Part shown: in pieces, positions 16,477 to 25,121 of the stretch | Layout of the letters: each line of letters starts with the position of its first letter | How positions within the stretch are numbered: position 1 is the first letter of the stretch | Source: an uncultured Prevotella sp. | Lineage (GTDB): Bacteria; Bacteroidota; Bacteroidia; Bacteroidales; Bacteroidaceae | DNA: 42,246 nucleotides | Direction of reading: 5' to 3' | Assembly (NCBI GenBank): GCA_947177775.1 | Contig: CAMWVS010000024.1 | Location: 1-42,246 of the forward strand | The notes under the pieces: model-generated | Told to the model about the DNA's origin: nothing | What the model saw: the letters and a program-made list of their open reading frames with translations, nothing else | The model's database searches: none | Position numbers and translations under genes: made by a program

Positions 16477-17258
16477 CATACAATATTGTTTTGGGATTGC
16501 TCATCCCTTTTCTTGGAACCGTGATAGGTTCGGCTTTGGTCTTCTTCATGAAGCATGACATGCCGCTGCGTGTGCGGAAGACTTTGCTCGGGTTCGCATC
16601 CGGTGTGATGGTCGCGGCTTCTGTATGGTCGCTGCTTCTGCCCAGTCTCGACTTCGTTCCGGAAGCTGAAGGTGTGGCGCGTGTGGTTCCGGCGGCTGTA
16701 GGTTTTCTGGCCGGCATGGGATTTCTCCTGCTCATTGACTACATTACTCCACATCTTCATCTCGGTACGGCAAACCCGGAAGGTCTTCCGGCTCATCTCT
16801 CCCGCACGACAATGTTGTCTTTGGCTGTGACAATCCATAACCTACCGGAAGGTATGGCGGTCGGTGTGGTTCTGGCCGGTGCAATATCGGGTGACGCAGG
16901 TATAAGTGCGGCCGGTGCGTTGGCCATGTCCGTGGGCATCGCTATACAGAATATACCGGAAGGTGCCATAATCTCCATGCCTATGCGTGCTGAAGGCAAC
17001 AGCCGATGGCGCTCGTTCATGATAGGCAGTCTGAGCGGTGCGGTGGAGCCGATAGGCGGTCTGGCCGTAATCCTGCTGACCGCTGTCCTTACGCCAGTCA
17101 TGCCTTATATGCTGGCTTTTGCGGCCGGCGCAATGATATATGTCGTAATCGAAGAGCTTATTCCTGAGGCCAGCGGTGAACCTCATTCAAACCTGAGTAC
17201 AATCGGTTTCGCCGTCGGTTTCACTCTGATGATGGTTCTTGATGTCGTCTTGGGATGA
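16473..17258 (+). CDS. ZIP-family divalent metal transporter
   Basis: 261 residues, strongly hydrophobic, about eight membrane spans. The two metal-site helices of the ZIP family are clear: HNLPEGMAVG (span 4) and IQNIPEGAIISMP (span 5), with PHLHLG in the loop before. ZIP proteins bring zinc, iron or manganese into the cytoplasm; size and layout fit the bacterial ZupT-like group. It overlaps the C10 peptidase stop by four bases, so the two are co-expressed, although why a peptidase and a metal importer are linked is not evident. Confidence 0.9.
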   Translation: MTYNIVLGLLIPFLGTVIGSALVFFMKHDMPLRVRKTLLGFASGVMVAASVWSLLLPSLDFVPEAEGVARVVPAAVGFLAGMGFLLLIDYITPHLHLGTANPEGLPAHLSRTTMLSLAVTIHNLPEGMAVGVVLAGAISGDAGISAAGALAMSVGIAIQNIPEGAIISMPMRAEGNSRWRSFMIGSLSGAVEPIGGLAVILLTAVLTPVMPYMLAFAAGAMIYVVIEELIPEASGEPHSNLSTIGFAVGFTLMMVLDVVLG

Positions 17259-17374
17259 ACGTGCGTTTTATGCTTGTTTGGTGACGCTTTCGGGCGATAA
17301 GGTACATTGAAATGCACTTATATGCGCTTCAAACAAACTTTTTTCACTATAAACGTGTTTTTTTGAGATAAAAA

Positions 17375-17406
17375 TTTGGTAGTTACAGAAAAACTTACTA
17401 CCTTTG
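17375..17406 (+). promoter_or_regulatory. Promoter of tRNA-Asp
   Basis: TTTG (17375-17378), a 20-base spacer and TACCTTTG (17399-17406): a close match to the Bacteroidetes TTTG/TAnnTTTG promoter, about 50 bases before the tRNA. Confidence 0.8.
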
Positions 17407-17454
17407 CACCCGCAATCAAGAAACATAGCGATGCTTCTGAAAAGGAATTCAAAT

Positions 17455-17531
17455 GGTGCGTTAGTTCAGTTGGTTAGAATACATGCCTGTCACGCATGGG
17501 GTCACGGGTTCGAGTCCCGTACGCACCGCCA
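17455..17531 (+). tRNA. tRNA-Asp (anticodon GTC)
   Basis: Full cloverleaf: acceptor GGTGCGT/ACGCACC, anticodon stem CATGC/GCATG around CTGTCAC with anticodon GTC at 17489-17491, T stem ACGGG/CCCGT with TTCGAGT loop. Discriminator G and CCA are encoded (17528-17531). Confidence 0.97.
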
Positions 17532-17538
17532 ACTTTAA

Positions 17539-17589
17539 GTAAAAATAAAAAATCCCGGAGTATTGAAGCTTCGGGATTTTTATTTTTAC
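17539..17589 (+). terminator. Terminator after tRNA-Asp
   Basis: The A-rich arm ending AATCCCG (17539-17557) pairs with CGGGATTTTTATTTTTAC (17572-17589). Both flanks are A- and T-rich, so it could work in both directions. Confidence 0.8.
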
Positions 17590-17705
17590 TATAGCCTCAA
17601 CAAGGCTTGGTCAGGTTCAAACAATATTATAGTGGTATTAATTACGAAATAGGGCATATATAAATTATGTCTTAAACTTTAGTTACAATGAAAAAGTGAA
17701 ATAGA

Positions 17706-18179
17706 ATGGAATATATGTCGCAAGAAGGCTACGACAAGCTGGTAGCCGAATTACATCAGTTGGAGAGCGTAGAACTGCCACGGGTAAGGGAAGCTATTGC
17801 TGAGGCGCGGGCGCAAGGAGACCTCAGCGAGAATTTTGAATATCATGCCGCCAAGCGTGAGCAGGGACGTCTGCTCGGCAGGATACGCTTCAAGCAAAGA
17901 GTTCTGGAGTTTGCAAGGGTTATAGACACGAAGCGGCTCGGCTCGGATGTCGTAGGGTTGCTGACAAAGGTGGAGATGACCAACATGGTGAATGATAGCA
18001 GAATGACATATACGATTGTCAGTCCACACGAGGCCAATCTGCGGGAAAGGAAAATATCGATAAAGTCGCCTGTTGCAGAGGCTTTACTGGGTAAGAAGGT
18101 CGGTGATATGGTGGAAGTGCGTGTTCCTGCCGGTGTCCAGAAACTGCGCATTGAGAGCATAGAACTGATGGGAGATTGA
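17706..18179 (+). CDS. greA: Transcription elongation factor GreA
   Basis: 157 residues, the usual length. The N-terminal coiled coil carries the conserved tip ARAQGDLSENFEYHAAK with the acidic residues (D and E of DLSEN) that reach the RNA polymerase active site to trigger cleavage of backtracked RNA; the C-terminal FKBP-like domain ends with SPVAEALLGKKVGD...V. It stands alone behind tRNA-Asp. Its stop codon directly abuts the stop of the convergent gene at 18180, with no terminator between. Confidence 0.95.
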   Translation: MEYMSQEGYDKLVAELHQLESVELPRVREAIAEARAQGDLSENFEYHAAKREQGRLLGRIRFKQRVLEFARVIDTKRLGSDVVGLLTKVEMTNMVNDSRMTYTIVSPHEANLRERKISIKSPVAEALLGKKVGDMVEVRVPAGVQKLRIESIELMGD

Positions 18180-19442
18180 CTATCTTGTGTATTGATATGC
18201 CAGTCGTTCGCTGCCATCCCGGCAGCTGATGATTCCACAATACCTGAACCCTTCCTTGATGATAATATTCTGCATTACTCTGTTGTCTCGGTGGGTATCT
18301 ATGCGTATGTTGCTATAGTGGCGTAGGGCGAACTGCATGGCTGTGTGAAATATGCCATTCACTTCACCATTGCCGGCTATGCGGTGAATGGTTGCGTATG
18401 GAGTGTCATTAAGCCATTTGCCATCATATATAATGTTGTATGTAGGGTCGACACCGCCGCGAAGTAGAAAAGTGGCCACAATCCTGTTGTCTTTTAGAAC
18501 GACGTGGCTGTCGCCGCTTTCGATGTCTTCGTGCAGCAGGGCTTCACTTGGGTAGTCTGCTTTCCATTGATTAGGATTGCCGGTCTCAGTCATGAATTTA
18601 CGGGCGATGGTGAAGATTGTCTGCATCTTTGGTATGTCTTCTAAAGCAGACCGGCGGATGATGAGATTGTCCTGACCGATACATACACTTTCGCCTTCCT
18701 TGCTGATGCGCCAGAACGGGATGTTCTTTTCGTTGCAGAACGGTTCCATGCGCCATGTGCTCTCAAAACCACTCATCACGAAGTGCATGGGAATGAAAAG
18801 TCTTATTTTGAACCGTTCTATAAATTGGCGTGCGCCCAATGTATAGCCGTTGCCGATACGCCCGTCGACGGGAAACATAGCAATATCGAATGTGTCGGTA
18901 ATCTTCAGTATATCTTTCAGTTCTCCAAGGAACCGCTTTTCTTCCGAAACGGGATTGATGTATGCGCTGAACTCCTTGCTGTATATTGTTTCTTCTGGTG
19001 TGTTTTCTGTGAGAAAGCGTGCATACCAGTTGCACAGGTCTCCGGCATGGAATATTTTTTTGCCGTCCGTCTCTATAATCCAACTTACTCCGCTATCGTT
19101 GCTGCCAGTAGCCGTCACCTTGACGTTGTCGTCTTCCCAAACGCCGCCTTTTGCGAGCCATACGTCGGCGTCTTCCTTTCCGGCCCGGCGATGTCTCAGT
19201 ATGTCTTTGGAGAGGATATATCTATAATGTGCAGAAGGGTTTTCGTCCGTCCACCTCAATATCTCACTGTTGAAATGGTCTTCATGGAAATGGCTTGCAA
19301 ATACGTAAATGCGTTTGCTGCCGCTTCGTTTGATGGATTGCCGTATTGCATCCGATGGGTCCATCCAATAGTCGAATATCAGTATGCACTTTTCTGTTTC
19401 CAATACGAAGCAGCTATGAAATATGTAGGTCAGTTCAATCAT
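18180..19442 (-). CDS. Metallo-beta-lactamase-fold hydrolase fused to a GNAT acetyltransferase
   Basis: 420 residues, two enzymes in one chain. Residues 1 to about 250 are a metallo-beta-lactamase fold: HFHEDH at 51-56 fits the HxHxDH metal motif, FHAGD and a late IPMHF supply further ligands; closest in look to UlaG-like or small MBL hydrolases. Residues about 259-420 are a GNAT domain of a family with ESGNPNQW-type motif (here TETGNPNQW), DPTYN, IHRIAGNGEVNGI (acetyl-CoA loop position), NIRIDTHRDNRVMQ and GFRYCGII. No frame break or internal start is needed. Substrates are unknown. Convergent with greA, the next minus-strand gene being thioredoxin. Confidence 0.85.
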   Translation of the reverse strand: MIELTYIFHSCFVLETEKCILIFDYWMDPSDAIRQSIKRSGSKRIYVFASHFHEDHFNSEILRWTDENPSAHYRYILSKDILRHRRAGKEDADVWLAKGGVWEDDNVKVTATGSNDSGVSWIIETDGKKIFHAGDLCNWYARFLTENTPEETIYSKEFSAYINPVSEEKRFLGELKDILKITDTFDIAMFPVDGRIGNGYTLGARQFIERFKIRLFIPMHFVMSGFESTWRMEPFCNEKNIPFWRISKEGESVCIGQDNLIIRRSALEDIPKMQTIFTIARKFMTETGNPNQWKADYPSEALLHEDIESGDSHVVLKDNRIVATFLLRGGVDPTYNIIYDGKWLNDTPYATIHRIAGNGEVNGIFHTAMQFALRHYSNIRIDTHRDNRVMQNIIIKEGFRYCGIISCRDGSERLAYQYTR

Positions 19443-19568
19443 CCTTGTCTTAGATGTGGGTATGGTGTTTTGTTCTGTTGTCGTTTTTCTTACTTTAATT
19501 CACGTTGGAATCATCTGTCTGACAACGGTCTTTTCTTTTATGCCAATCAATAGGTGCCGATAATATTT

Positions 19569-19868
19569 TTATCTAAGGAACGGGGCGATTGTTGCTAACA
19601 ATTCGGCTTTTTGCATTGCTCCGCTTGTTCTCCAAAGCGCTTTGCCGTTGTGGAACAGCATAAGTGTCGGAACTGATTGTACATTATATTGTCCAGCAGT
19701 GACACCATACTTGTCTACATCAACCTTGATGATGCGTATTTTGTCGCCCAGAACATTCTTTACTTGTTCCAAAACTGGGTGCATCATCTTGCATGGCTGG
19801 CACCATGTGGCAAAGAAGTCAACCAATACAAGTTTGTCACTAGATATTACGTCGTTAAATGATTCCAT
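19569..19868 (-). CDS. Thioredoxin
   Basis: 99 residues, single thioredoxin fold without signal peptide, so cytoplasmic. FFATWCQPCKMMHP holds the redox centre, with CQPC in place of the common CGPC; the cis-proline loop is QSVPTLMLF and the C-terminal helix follows. It reduces protein disulfides with thioredoxin reductase. It is separated by over 100 bases on both sides from its neighbours and appears to be transcribed alone. Confidence 0.9.
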   Translation of the reverse strand: MESFNDVISSDKLVLVDFFATWCQPCKMMHPVLEQVKNVLGDKIRIIKVDVDKYGVTAGQYNVQSVPTLMLFHNGKALWRTSGAMQKAELLATIAPFLR

Positions 19869-20074
19869 TATTAATGTATATATTTCTTTCGTTCGTTCAG
19901 AAACGGTTATAGCCTTGTTGTTATTCTTCTTTATTATTAATTTATCAATGCAGAAAGGCTATTTTCCGATGCAGAAACTCAGTTTATCTCTATAACTATT
20001 TGATATTTAATTTGTTATCTTGATTTTATGGGTCTCTCAGCAACAGAATAGCAACAAATTGACGACAACTCCTG

Positions 20075-20096
20075 AAAAAGCCGATTTTTAGGCTTA
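20075..20096 (-). terminator. Short terminator overlapping the mnmE stop codon
   Basis: On the minus strand AAGCC-taaaaatc-GGCTT is followed by T residues (AAAAA on plus at 20075-20079). The first arm includes the mnmE stop codon. Only five base pairs, so moderate support. Confidence 0.5.
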
Positions 20097-21479
20097 CTTT
20101 CCCACGCAGAAATGTTTAAAGATGTTTCCTAATACCTCATTCGTTGTAATCTGTCCGCCGGTAACTTCGGCAAGATAGTTTAGGCAGAGACGGAGGTCTT
20201 CGCTGAGCAGATCGTTGCTTAGATTCATTTTAAATCCGTTGATTACGCGGGTGATGCTTTCATGGGCACGTATCAATGAGTCGTAATGGCGGGCAGAGGT
20301 CAGTATTACATCGTTTTCGCTGATGTCAGGCAGGTCGGCAAGCCTGTGGATGGTACTGCGCAAGTTATCTATGTTGATGGATTCGCGGGCACTGATACCG
20401 ATAATCACGGAAGTGGGAATGTAATGATGGAGTAGTGTGGAAAGTTGTGATGTCAGGTCCTGCCGATCTGTCTTATTGTTTACGATTATCAATCTTTTGT
20501 CGTAACAAAGTTCTTTCATCTCCTCACATTCGTCACCAGAAGGTATGGCATCTACAAGCCACAGCACTATAGTTGCGCTGTTTAGTTTGCTGTATGTACG
20601 TTCAATGCCTATGCGTTCAATCTCATCGTCTGTTTTACGCATGCCGGCTGTGTCGATAAACCGGAAGGTCACGCCGTTGATGTCAGTAGTATCCTCGATG
20701 ACGTCGCGTGTAGTGCCGTGAATGTTACTGACGATAGCCTTTTCCTCACCGACGAGAAGATTCAGCAGTGTGCTCTTGCCTACATTTGTTTTGCCGACGA
20801 TAGCTACGGGGATGCCCTGTTTTATGGCCATTCCGGAGGAGAAGGAGGATGCGAGGCGCATGATATTGGCGTCGATGGTCTGTGCGAGGTTGAACAGTTC
20901 GGAGCGATCGGCAAATTCGAGTTCTTCGTGGTCGCTGAAGTCTAGTTCCAACTCCATGAGTGACGTCATTTTCAGCAGTCGGTCGCGCAGTCGTGACATT
21001 TCGGTGCTGATGTTTCCGCGCAGCTGACCGATAGCCAGACGGTGGGTAGCACTGTTAGTGGACGCAATGAGGTCGGCTACAGCCTCAGCCTGACTCAAAT
21101 CCATTTTGCCGTTGAGGAAGGCGCGCTGAGTGTACTCTCCCGGATTGGCCTGTCGGCAACCGGCATTGATGAGCAGCTGCAACACCTTGTTTAATATGTA
21201 GCGCGAGCCGTGACATGATATTTCGGCGCAATTCTCGCCTGTGTATGAGTGCGGCGCGCGGAACACACTCACAAGCACATCGTCAACTGTGTTTCCGTCG
21301 CAATCCGTGATTGTTCCATATGTCACGGTCTGTGTCCGTGCGTCATGGAGCGTCCTGCCTTGGCGGGCTGGACAGAAGATGTTGTCAGTTATCTCCAATG
21401 CCTTTTCTCCGGAGATGCGGATTATGCCGATGGCACCACCTGCCGGTGTGGCCAATGCGCATATAGTGTCATTTGTCAT
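20094..21479 (-). CDS. mnmE: tRNA modification GTPase MnmE
   Basis: 461 residues, full length. N-terminal folate-binding domain (DTICALATPAGGAIGIIR), helical domain, and an inserted GTPase domain with G1 GKTNVGKS (229-236), G3 DTAGMRKTDDEIE and G4 NNKTD. The C-terminal CVGK holds the conserved cysteine of the CxGK end. With MnmG it makes the cmnm5 modification at wobble uridine 34 of certain tRNAs. Its partner mnmG is not in the window. A TAnnTTTG element lies upstream on its strand. Confidence 0.97.
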   Translation of the reverse strand: MTNDTICALATPAGGAIGIIRISGEKALEITDNIFCPARQGRTLHDARTQTVTYGTITDCDGNTVDDVLVSVFRAPHSYTGENCAEISCHGSRYILNKVLQLLINAGCRQANPGEYTQRAFLNGKMDLSQAEAVADLIASTNSATHRLAIGQLRGNISTEMSRLRDRLLKMTSLMELELDFSDHEELEFADRSELFNLAQTIDANIMRLASSFSSGMAIKQGIPVAIVGKTNVGKSTLLNLLVGEEKAIVSNIHGTTRDVIEDTTDINGVTFRFIDTAGMRKTDDEIERIGIERTYSKLNSATIVLWLVDAIPSGDECEEMKELCYDKRLIIVNNKTDRQDLTSQLSTLLHHYIPTSVIIGISARESINIDNLRSTIHRLADLPDISENDVILTSARHYDSLIRAHESITRVINGFKMNLSNDLLSEDLRLCLNYLAEVTGGQITTNEVLGNIFKHFCVGK

Positions 21480-21546
21480 TTGCTTTATTCTTTGTCGCAG
21501 TCAATATATATATCAAATAGGCTTTAAAGCCAAATTTATTGCAGTG

Positions 21547-21554
21547 CAAAATTA
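21547..21554 (-). promoter_or_regulatory. -7 element for mnmE
   Basis: CAAAATTA on plus reads TAATTTTG on minus and fits TAnnTTTG; about 70 bases before the start. No -33 box at the usual spacing. Confidence 0.4.
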
Positions 21555-21705
21555 CAATATAAATCTCAAAGTATCACGAAAAGGCGTTCTTTTTCTTTTG
21601 GAAACAATTCCGTGATATTATGATTACATGAAAAAGTCGCAATAAAATCAGAGCAAGAAGTGGCGGGAGCGATATAAGGAAGCCTTTGTGTCTTTGTCTG
21701 AGCTG

Positions 21706-21747
21706 AATAAAAACTGCATGTCCCGTTGCTGTAACAGAGACATGCAG
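21706..21747 (-). terminator. Terminator of the phosphorylase gene
   Basis: On the minus strand CTGCATGTC (21747-21739) pairs perfectly with GACATGCAG (21722-21714), followed by TTTTTATT. It lies about 50 bases past the stop codon. Confidence 0.85.
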
Positions 21748-21798
21748 CCCGTTTTATTGTAGTGAACGTCCTGTTCGGTGCGTTCCGTTTTCCTTGCA

Positions 21799-22671
21799 TC
21801 AAATTCTTTCGAGAACCTTTTCGATGAGTCCGTCGATAGTGTTTTTGTATCCTGTATTGGCCTGTTTCTCCAGTCTGTTGGCTATCACCATACAACAGGT
21901 CGTCGCCTTGTGCCCCATCAGAGCTGCTAATCCGGAAACGGCTGAGCTTTCCATCTCGAAGTTGGTTATGCGGTGACCGTTATATTCAAAGTTTTCGATT
22001 TTTGTATTCTGATTCGGGTCAGCGAGTGGGATTCTAAGTTCGCGTCCCTGTGGTCCGAAGAAACCTCCGCAGGCTATTGTCACTCCACGCACCATGTCGT
22101 CACCGGCGATACGGTCTGTAAGCTCTTTGTCTGCGTCAATCACGTAGGGCGCACATAGTTGCGGGTTCCAGTTCATGTGCTGTTTGAAATACTCTTCAAA
22201 ATCAAGATCACACACTTCGTTGCGTCCGGCGTAGAAGTTGAGCAACCCGTCAAATCCGATGCTCTTTTGGCTTATGATGTATGTTCCTGTCGGGGTGTAA
22301 GGCTGAAGCCCTCCGCATGTTCCTATGCGTACGAAGGTGAGCTGTCTGTGGGCGTCGTTCTCTGTCCGCGTGGCGAAGTCGATGTTGGCCAATGCATCCA
22401 TTTCGTTTACGACAATGTCAATGTTGTCGCAGCCGATTCCGGTGCTCTGAACGGTGATACGTTTGCCACGGAATGTGCCTGTGATGGTGCGGAACTCGCG
22501 GTTTGTCACTTCACATTCGCGTGTATCGAAGTGCGACGCTACGGTTTCTACACGTCCCGGGTCGCCCACGAGGATTATTTTATCTGCCATCTGTTCTGGC
22601 TTCAGGTGCAGATGGAATATGCTTCCGTCCTGATTGATGATCAGTTCGGATTCTGCGAAGTACTTTTTCAT
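21799..22671 (-). CDS. Nucleoside phosphorylase, uridine-phosphorylase-like
   Basis: 290 residues. The PNP/UDP family I signatures are present: ILVGDPGRVE (phosphate-binding loop), GIGCDNIDIVVNEMDAL, RIGTCGGLQ, and NFEMESSAVSGLAALMGH with the Glu that holds the ribose. It splits uridine (or a related nucleoside) with phosphate to base and ribose-1-phosphate for salvage. It is longer than the E. coli enzyme (253), as often in Bacteroidetes. The start lies 7 bases after the PD40-like gene's stop, so the two share a transcript. Confidence 0.9.
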   Translation of the reverse strand: MKKYFAESELIINQDGSIFHLHLKPEQMADKIILVGDPGRVETVASHFDTRECEVTNREFRTITGTFRGKRITVQSTGIGCDNIDIVVNEMDALANIDFATRTENDAHRQLTFVRIGTCGGLQPYTPTGTYIISQKSIGFDGLLNFYAGRNEVCDLDFEEYFKQHMNWNPQLCAPYVIDADKELTDRIAGDDMVRGVTIACGGFFGPQGRELRIPLADPNQNTKIENFEYNGHRITNFEMESSAVSGLAALMGHKATTCCMVIANRLEKQANTGYKNTIDGLIEKVLERI

Positions 22672-22678
22672 ATCATTA

Positions 22679-23842
22679 TTATTTTAGAAGGTTATTTTCA
22701 GAGTTGCGTATGGCTTTCTCTATGTTTTTAGCCTGAATGTCCAAAGTTTCCATCTGCTGCTCGCTTTTGAGGATTTCTCCTTTCAGTTCGTTGCGTTCGT
22801 GGATAGCGGCTGTTGAATAATAGCTGCGTGCCTTTTCTATAGCTTTGTCAAGGGCTTTGAGCTTTGATTTTACAGCCATCAGTTCGTTGTATTTGTTTAC
22901 GTTCTCCTGTGAACGGAAGTCAGACAGAGAGTGGTAGATTGTATTATCGTTGATGACGAATGAGAAGTCGCCTTTTTTTGTGTGCTTGTTTCTGTTGTCA
23001 ATGATGTTTTGCAGACGGCTGATAGCTTTTTTGCGTTCGCTTCCGTCTTTCCATGTATCAGCAATGCGTGATATGCGTGCAAAATTTTTAATCTGTTCGC
23101 TTGTATATTCGTCCGATGTGTAGGTTTGTCGGCTGTCTGACGGAATGAATGTGTAGATACAGACCTTGCCTTCCGGCTGGTTTCTGTCTGTAACAAACCA
23201 GCCGATGCTGTCCAGTTCGTCTATGGCATACATATAGTCATTGCCCGTAGAATTGAAAGGCATGCCGATATTTTCCGGTTTCAGGTATTGTCCGCTTTCG
23301 ATGTCGAATCTCGTGACAAAAATGTCATAGCCTCCTATACTCTCTTTTCCTTTGGCTGCAAAATAAAGAGTCGTACCGTCAGCCATCATGAAAGGATAGT
23401 TTGCTGCTGTGATTTTTTCACCGTCTATGATTCCTTCCAGTTTGGAAGCTTTTGTCCATTTGTTGTCAAGTAGATCGCTGGTGTAGAGCTTCATGTTTTC
23501 GGCGGAATCTCCCTGTGAATAGTAGCATTTGTTCCCCATCTCATTTATGTAGACGTATGAGTCTGTCATCTTTTTGTCGTTGAAGAAATCGTTATACCTA
23601 TATATCTTGCCGGACTCGGGATTGAGTGTATATCGGCCGACGAAACCGTCTTTATCAACCACGATACTGTCAATAAAAATGATGTCTTGAGTGGCAGAAA
23701 CCATTCTTTCTATTCTTGGGTCGACATTTTCCGTCTTGACAGCGGCTTTCCTTACGGTGCGTGCTTTCTTTTGCGCTGATGCGGACAGGCTCGGCACCAT
23801 AAGAGCCATGATGGTGATATACGTGTAGATTCTTATTTTCAT
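22679..23842 (-). CDS. Exported PD40/beta-propeller-like protein with C-terminal coiled coil
   Basis: 387 residues with a signal peptide (to about SASA, residue 23). Residues about 100-235 resemble PD40-type (TolB/OmpA-associated) propeller strands: YPFMMADGTTLYFAAKG, GGYDIFVTRF, NSTGNDYMYAIDE and GWFVTDRNQPEGKVCIYTF. The last 80 residues or so (KSKLKALDKAIEKARSYY onward) are strongly helical, likely coiled coil. It would lie in the periplasm, perhaps attached to an envelope complex, but the function is not known. It is first in the transcript with the uridine-phosphorylase-like gene. Confidence 0.75.
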   Translation of the reverse strand: MKIRIYTYITIMALMVPSLSASAQKKARTVRKAAVKTENVDPRIERMVSATQDIIFIDSIVVDKDGFVGRYTLNPESGKIYRYNDFFNDKKMTDSYVYINEMGNKCYYSQGDSAENMKLYTSDLLDNKWTKASKLEGIIDGEKITAANYPFMMADGTTLYFAAKGKESIGGYDIFVTRFDIESGQYLKPENIGMPFNSTGNDYMYAIDELDSIGWFVTDRNQPEGKVCIYTFIPSDSRQTYTSDEYTSEQIKNFARISRIADTWKDGSERKKAISRLQNIIDNRNKHTKKGDFSFVINDNTIYHSLSDFRSQENVNKYNELMAVKSKLKALDKAIEKARSYYSTAAIHERNELKGEILKSEQQMETLDIQAKNIEKAIRNSENNLLK

Positions 23843-23863
23843 GATGTAGTTACTTTATCTAAA

Positions 23864-23871
23864 CAAAGATA
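23864..23871 (-). promoter_or_regulatory. -7 element for the PD40-like/phosphorylase operon
   Basis: CAAAGATA on plus is TATCTTTG on minus, matching TAnnTTTG, 22 bases before the start codon. No clear -33 box. Confidence 0.45.
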
Positions 23872-23917
23872 CGGAAAAGATTTGTTATTTAATAATGTAT
23901 TAACAACTTTTAAAAAG

Positions 23918-24649
23918 TTACTCAATCATCTTGCCGGCCGTTTCCAGCGCATTCCATATAGAAAATCTTACCTCGGGATTGATTCTTTCGGCTTCTTCGT
24001 ATATTTTCCGTATGTCGGAGCGATGAGAAGCCGTTTCAAATGGACATAGCTTGACTTGCTTCTCATATCCCCTCGTTTTGGCATACTGGGCGATGTCTGA
24101 TTCTATCTCCATGCACAGCGGGCGGATGATGGTCAGCGGCATTTTCTTCATGGTCAGCCTGGCCGGCATCGTGGAGAACTGGCCTTGAAAGAATTGGTTC
24201 ATAAGGGCTGTGTGGATGATGTCGTCCATGTGGTGGCCCAATGCAATTTTGTTGCATCCGAGCTCCTGCGCGAGATTGAACATCTCCTTGCGCCTATGCC
24301 ATGAACAGAGAAAACAGGCCGGCTTGCGGCTGTTCTCCCGTTGTTCAAATCCGGTAGTGATGATGTGCATGGGAACGCCACATTCTTCAGCAAATTTCTG
24401 AAGATATGACGTGCTTGTCTCATACTGGATGTTTGACATGCGTATGTGTACGGCTTCGACAGCAAATGACGGACGCTGGATTCTCATCCGTCTTGCCAGC
24501 ATTTCCAGCAGACACAGTGAGTCTTTGCCGCCGGAGACGCCGACGAGAATTTTGTCGCCGTCGCTGATGAGGTTGTAGCGGGTGAGGGCTTTCTGGAACC
24601 GGCTGATGATTCGCTGTTCGAGTTTTCTCTCTTCGTTTTGTTGTGGCAT
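23918..24649 (-). CDS. TtcA-family PP-loop ATPase (tRNA 2-thiolation type)
   Basis: 243 residues from ATG 24649; the longer frame to 24787 runs into the DUF486 gene and adds no family sequence. The ATP-pyrophosphatase loop is GVSGGKDSLCLLEML; the CxxC pair is CFLCSWHRRKEMF, and LGHHMDDIIHTALMN and KLCPFE follow. This is the pattern of TtcA, which makes 2-thiocytidine at position 32 of tRNA using an iron-sulfur cluster, though Bacteroidetes members may act on another site. It starts 11 bases after the DUF486 stop, so it is the second gene of a pair. Confidence 0.85.
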   Translation of the reverse strand: MPQQNEERKLEQRIISRFQKALTRYNLISDGDKILVGVSGGKDSLCLLEMLARRMRIQRPSFAVEAVHIRMSNIQYETSTSYLQKFAEECGVPMHIITTGFEQRENSRKPACFLCSWHRRKEMFNLAQELGCNKIALGHHMDDIIHTALMNQFFQGQFSTMPARLTMKKMPLTIIRPLCMEIESDIAQYAKTRGYEKQVKLCPFETASHRSDIRKIYEEAERINPEVRFSIWNALETAGKMIE

Positions 24650-24660
24650 GCGAGGGGGCG

Positions 24661-25029
24661 TTACTTCATAAAAACAAGATAGACGGCAAATATGATCATG
24701 AGAAACGCCAGGGCGTGATTCCAGTGGAGGCTTTGGCCCTGAAACATGATGTTGGCAAGAACTGCAAATACGATAAGGCTGATGCACTCCTGTATAACCT
24801 TCAGCTGTACGAGGCTGAACGGACCTCCGTTACCATCGAAGCCGATGCGGTTGGCCGGCACCTGACAGCAGTATTCAAAGAAAGCGATTGCCCACGAAAA
24901 GGCTATCACGCCCAGCAGAGGCCATCCGGCTGACGTGCCGTTCTGCTGCAGGCGCAGATGACCGTACCAGGCGAGTGTCATGAAGATGTTGCTCATCACG
25001 AGCAGTAGTATTGTGTATGTTCCGTTCAT
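24661..25029 (-). CDS. DUF486-family small membrane protein
   Basis: 122 residues from ATG 25029. An ATG at 25059 is in frame but lies inside the terminator hairpin of the gene upstream, so I prefer the shorter start. MNGTYTILLLVMSNIFMTLAWYGHL is the typical start of this family, followed by three more membrane spans (four in all) and ending VYLVFMK. Its function is unknown; the fold is like a small multidrug/metabolite transporter (DMT) half. Located just before the TtcA-like gene. Confidence 0.8.
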   Translation of the reverse strand: MNGTYTILLLVMSNIFMTLAWYGHLRLQQNGTSAGWPLLGVIAFSWAIAFFEYCCQVPANRIGFDGNGGPFSLVQLKVIQECISLIVFAVLANIMFQGQSLHWNHALAFLMIIFAVYLVFMK

Positions 25030-25045
25030 CGGTTTTGGTGTTGAT

Positions 25046-25110
25046 AAAAGCCCGCCCATGCGCGTGACGCACTTAACAAAAGATGTATGCGTCAGCGGCG
25101 GGCGGGCTTT
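25046..25110 (-). terminator. Terminator of the NfnAB-like gene
   Basis: AAAGCCCGCC (25110-25101 on minus) pairs with GGGCGGGCTTTT (about 25057-25046); inside it TGACGCA and TGCGTCA also pair, making a long two-part hairpin. It ends in TTTT on the minus strand and follows the stop at 25122. Confidence 0.85.
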
Positions 25111-25121
25111 GTTTCTATGAC

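Larger units (their letters stand above)
21480..21798. other. Region between mnmE and the phosphorylase gene
   Basis: No gene. It holds the mnmE leader with a -7 element at 21547-21554 and the terminator of the phosphorylase gene at 21706-21747; nothing else stands out. Confidence 0.6.

Noticed and set aside
18177..18182. Overlap or frameshift between greA and the convergent MBL-GNAT gene
   Set aside because: The two stop codons simply abut; both proteins have complete ends.
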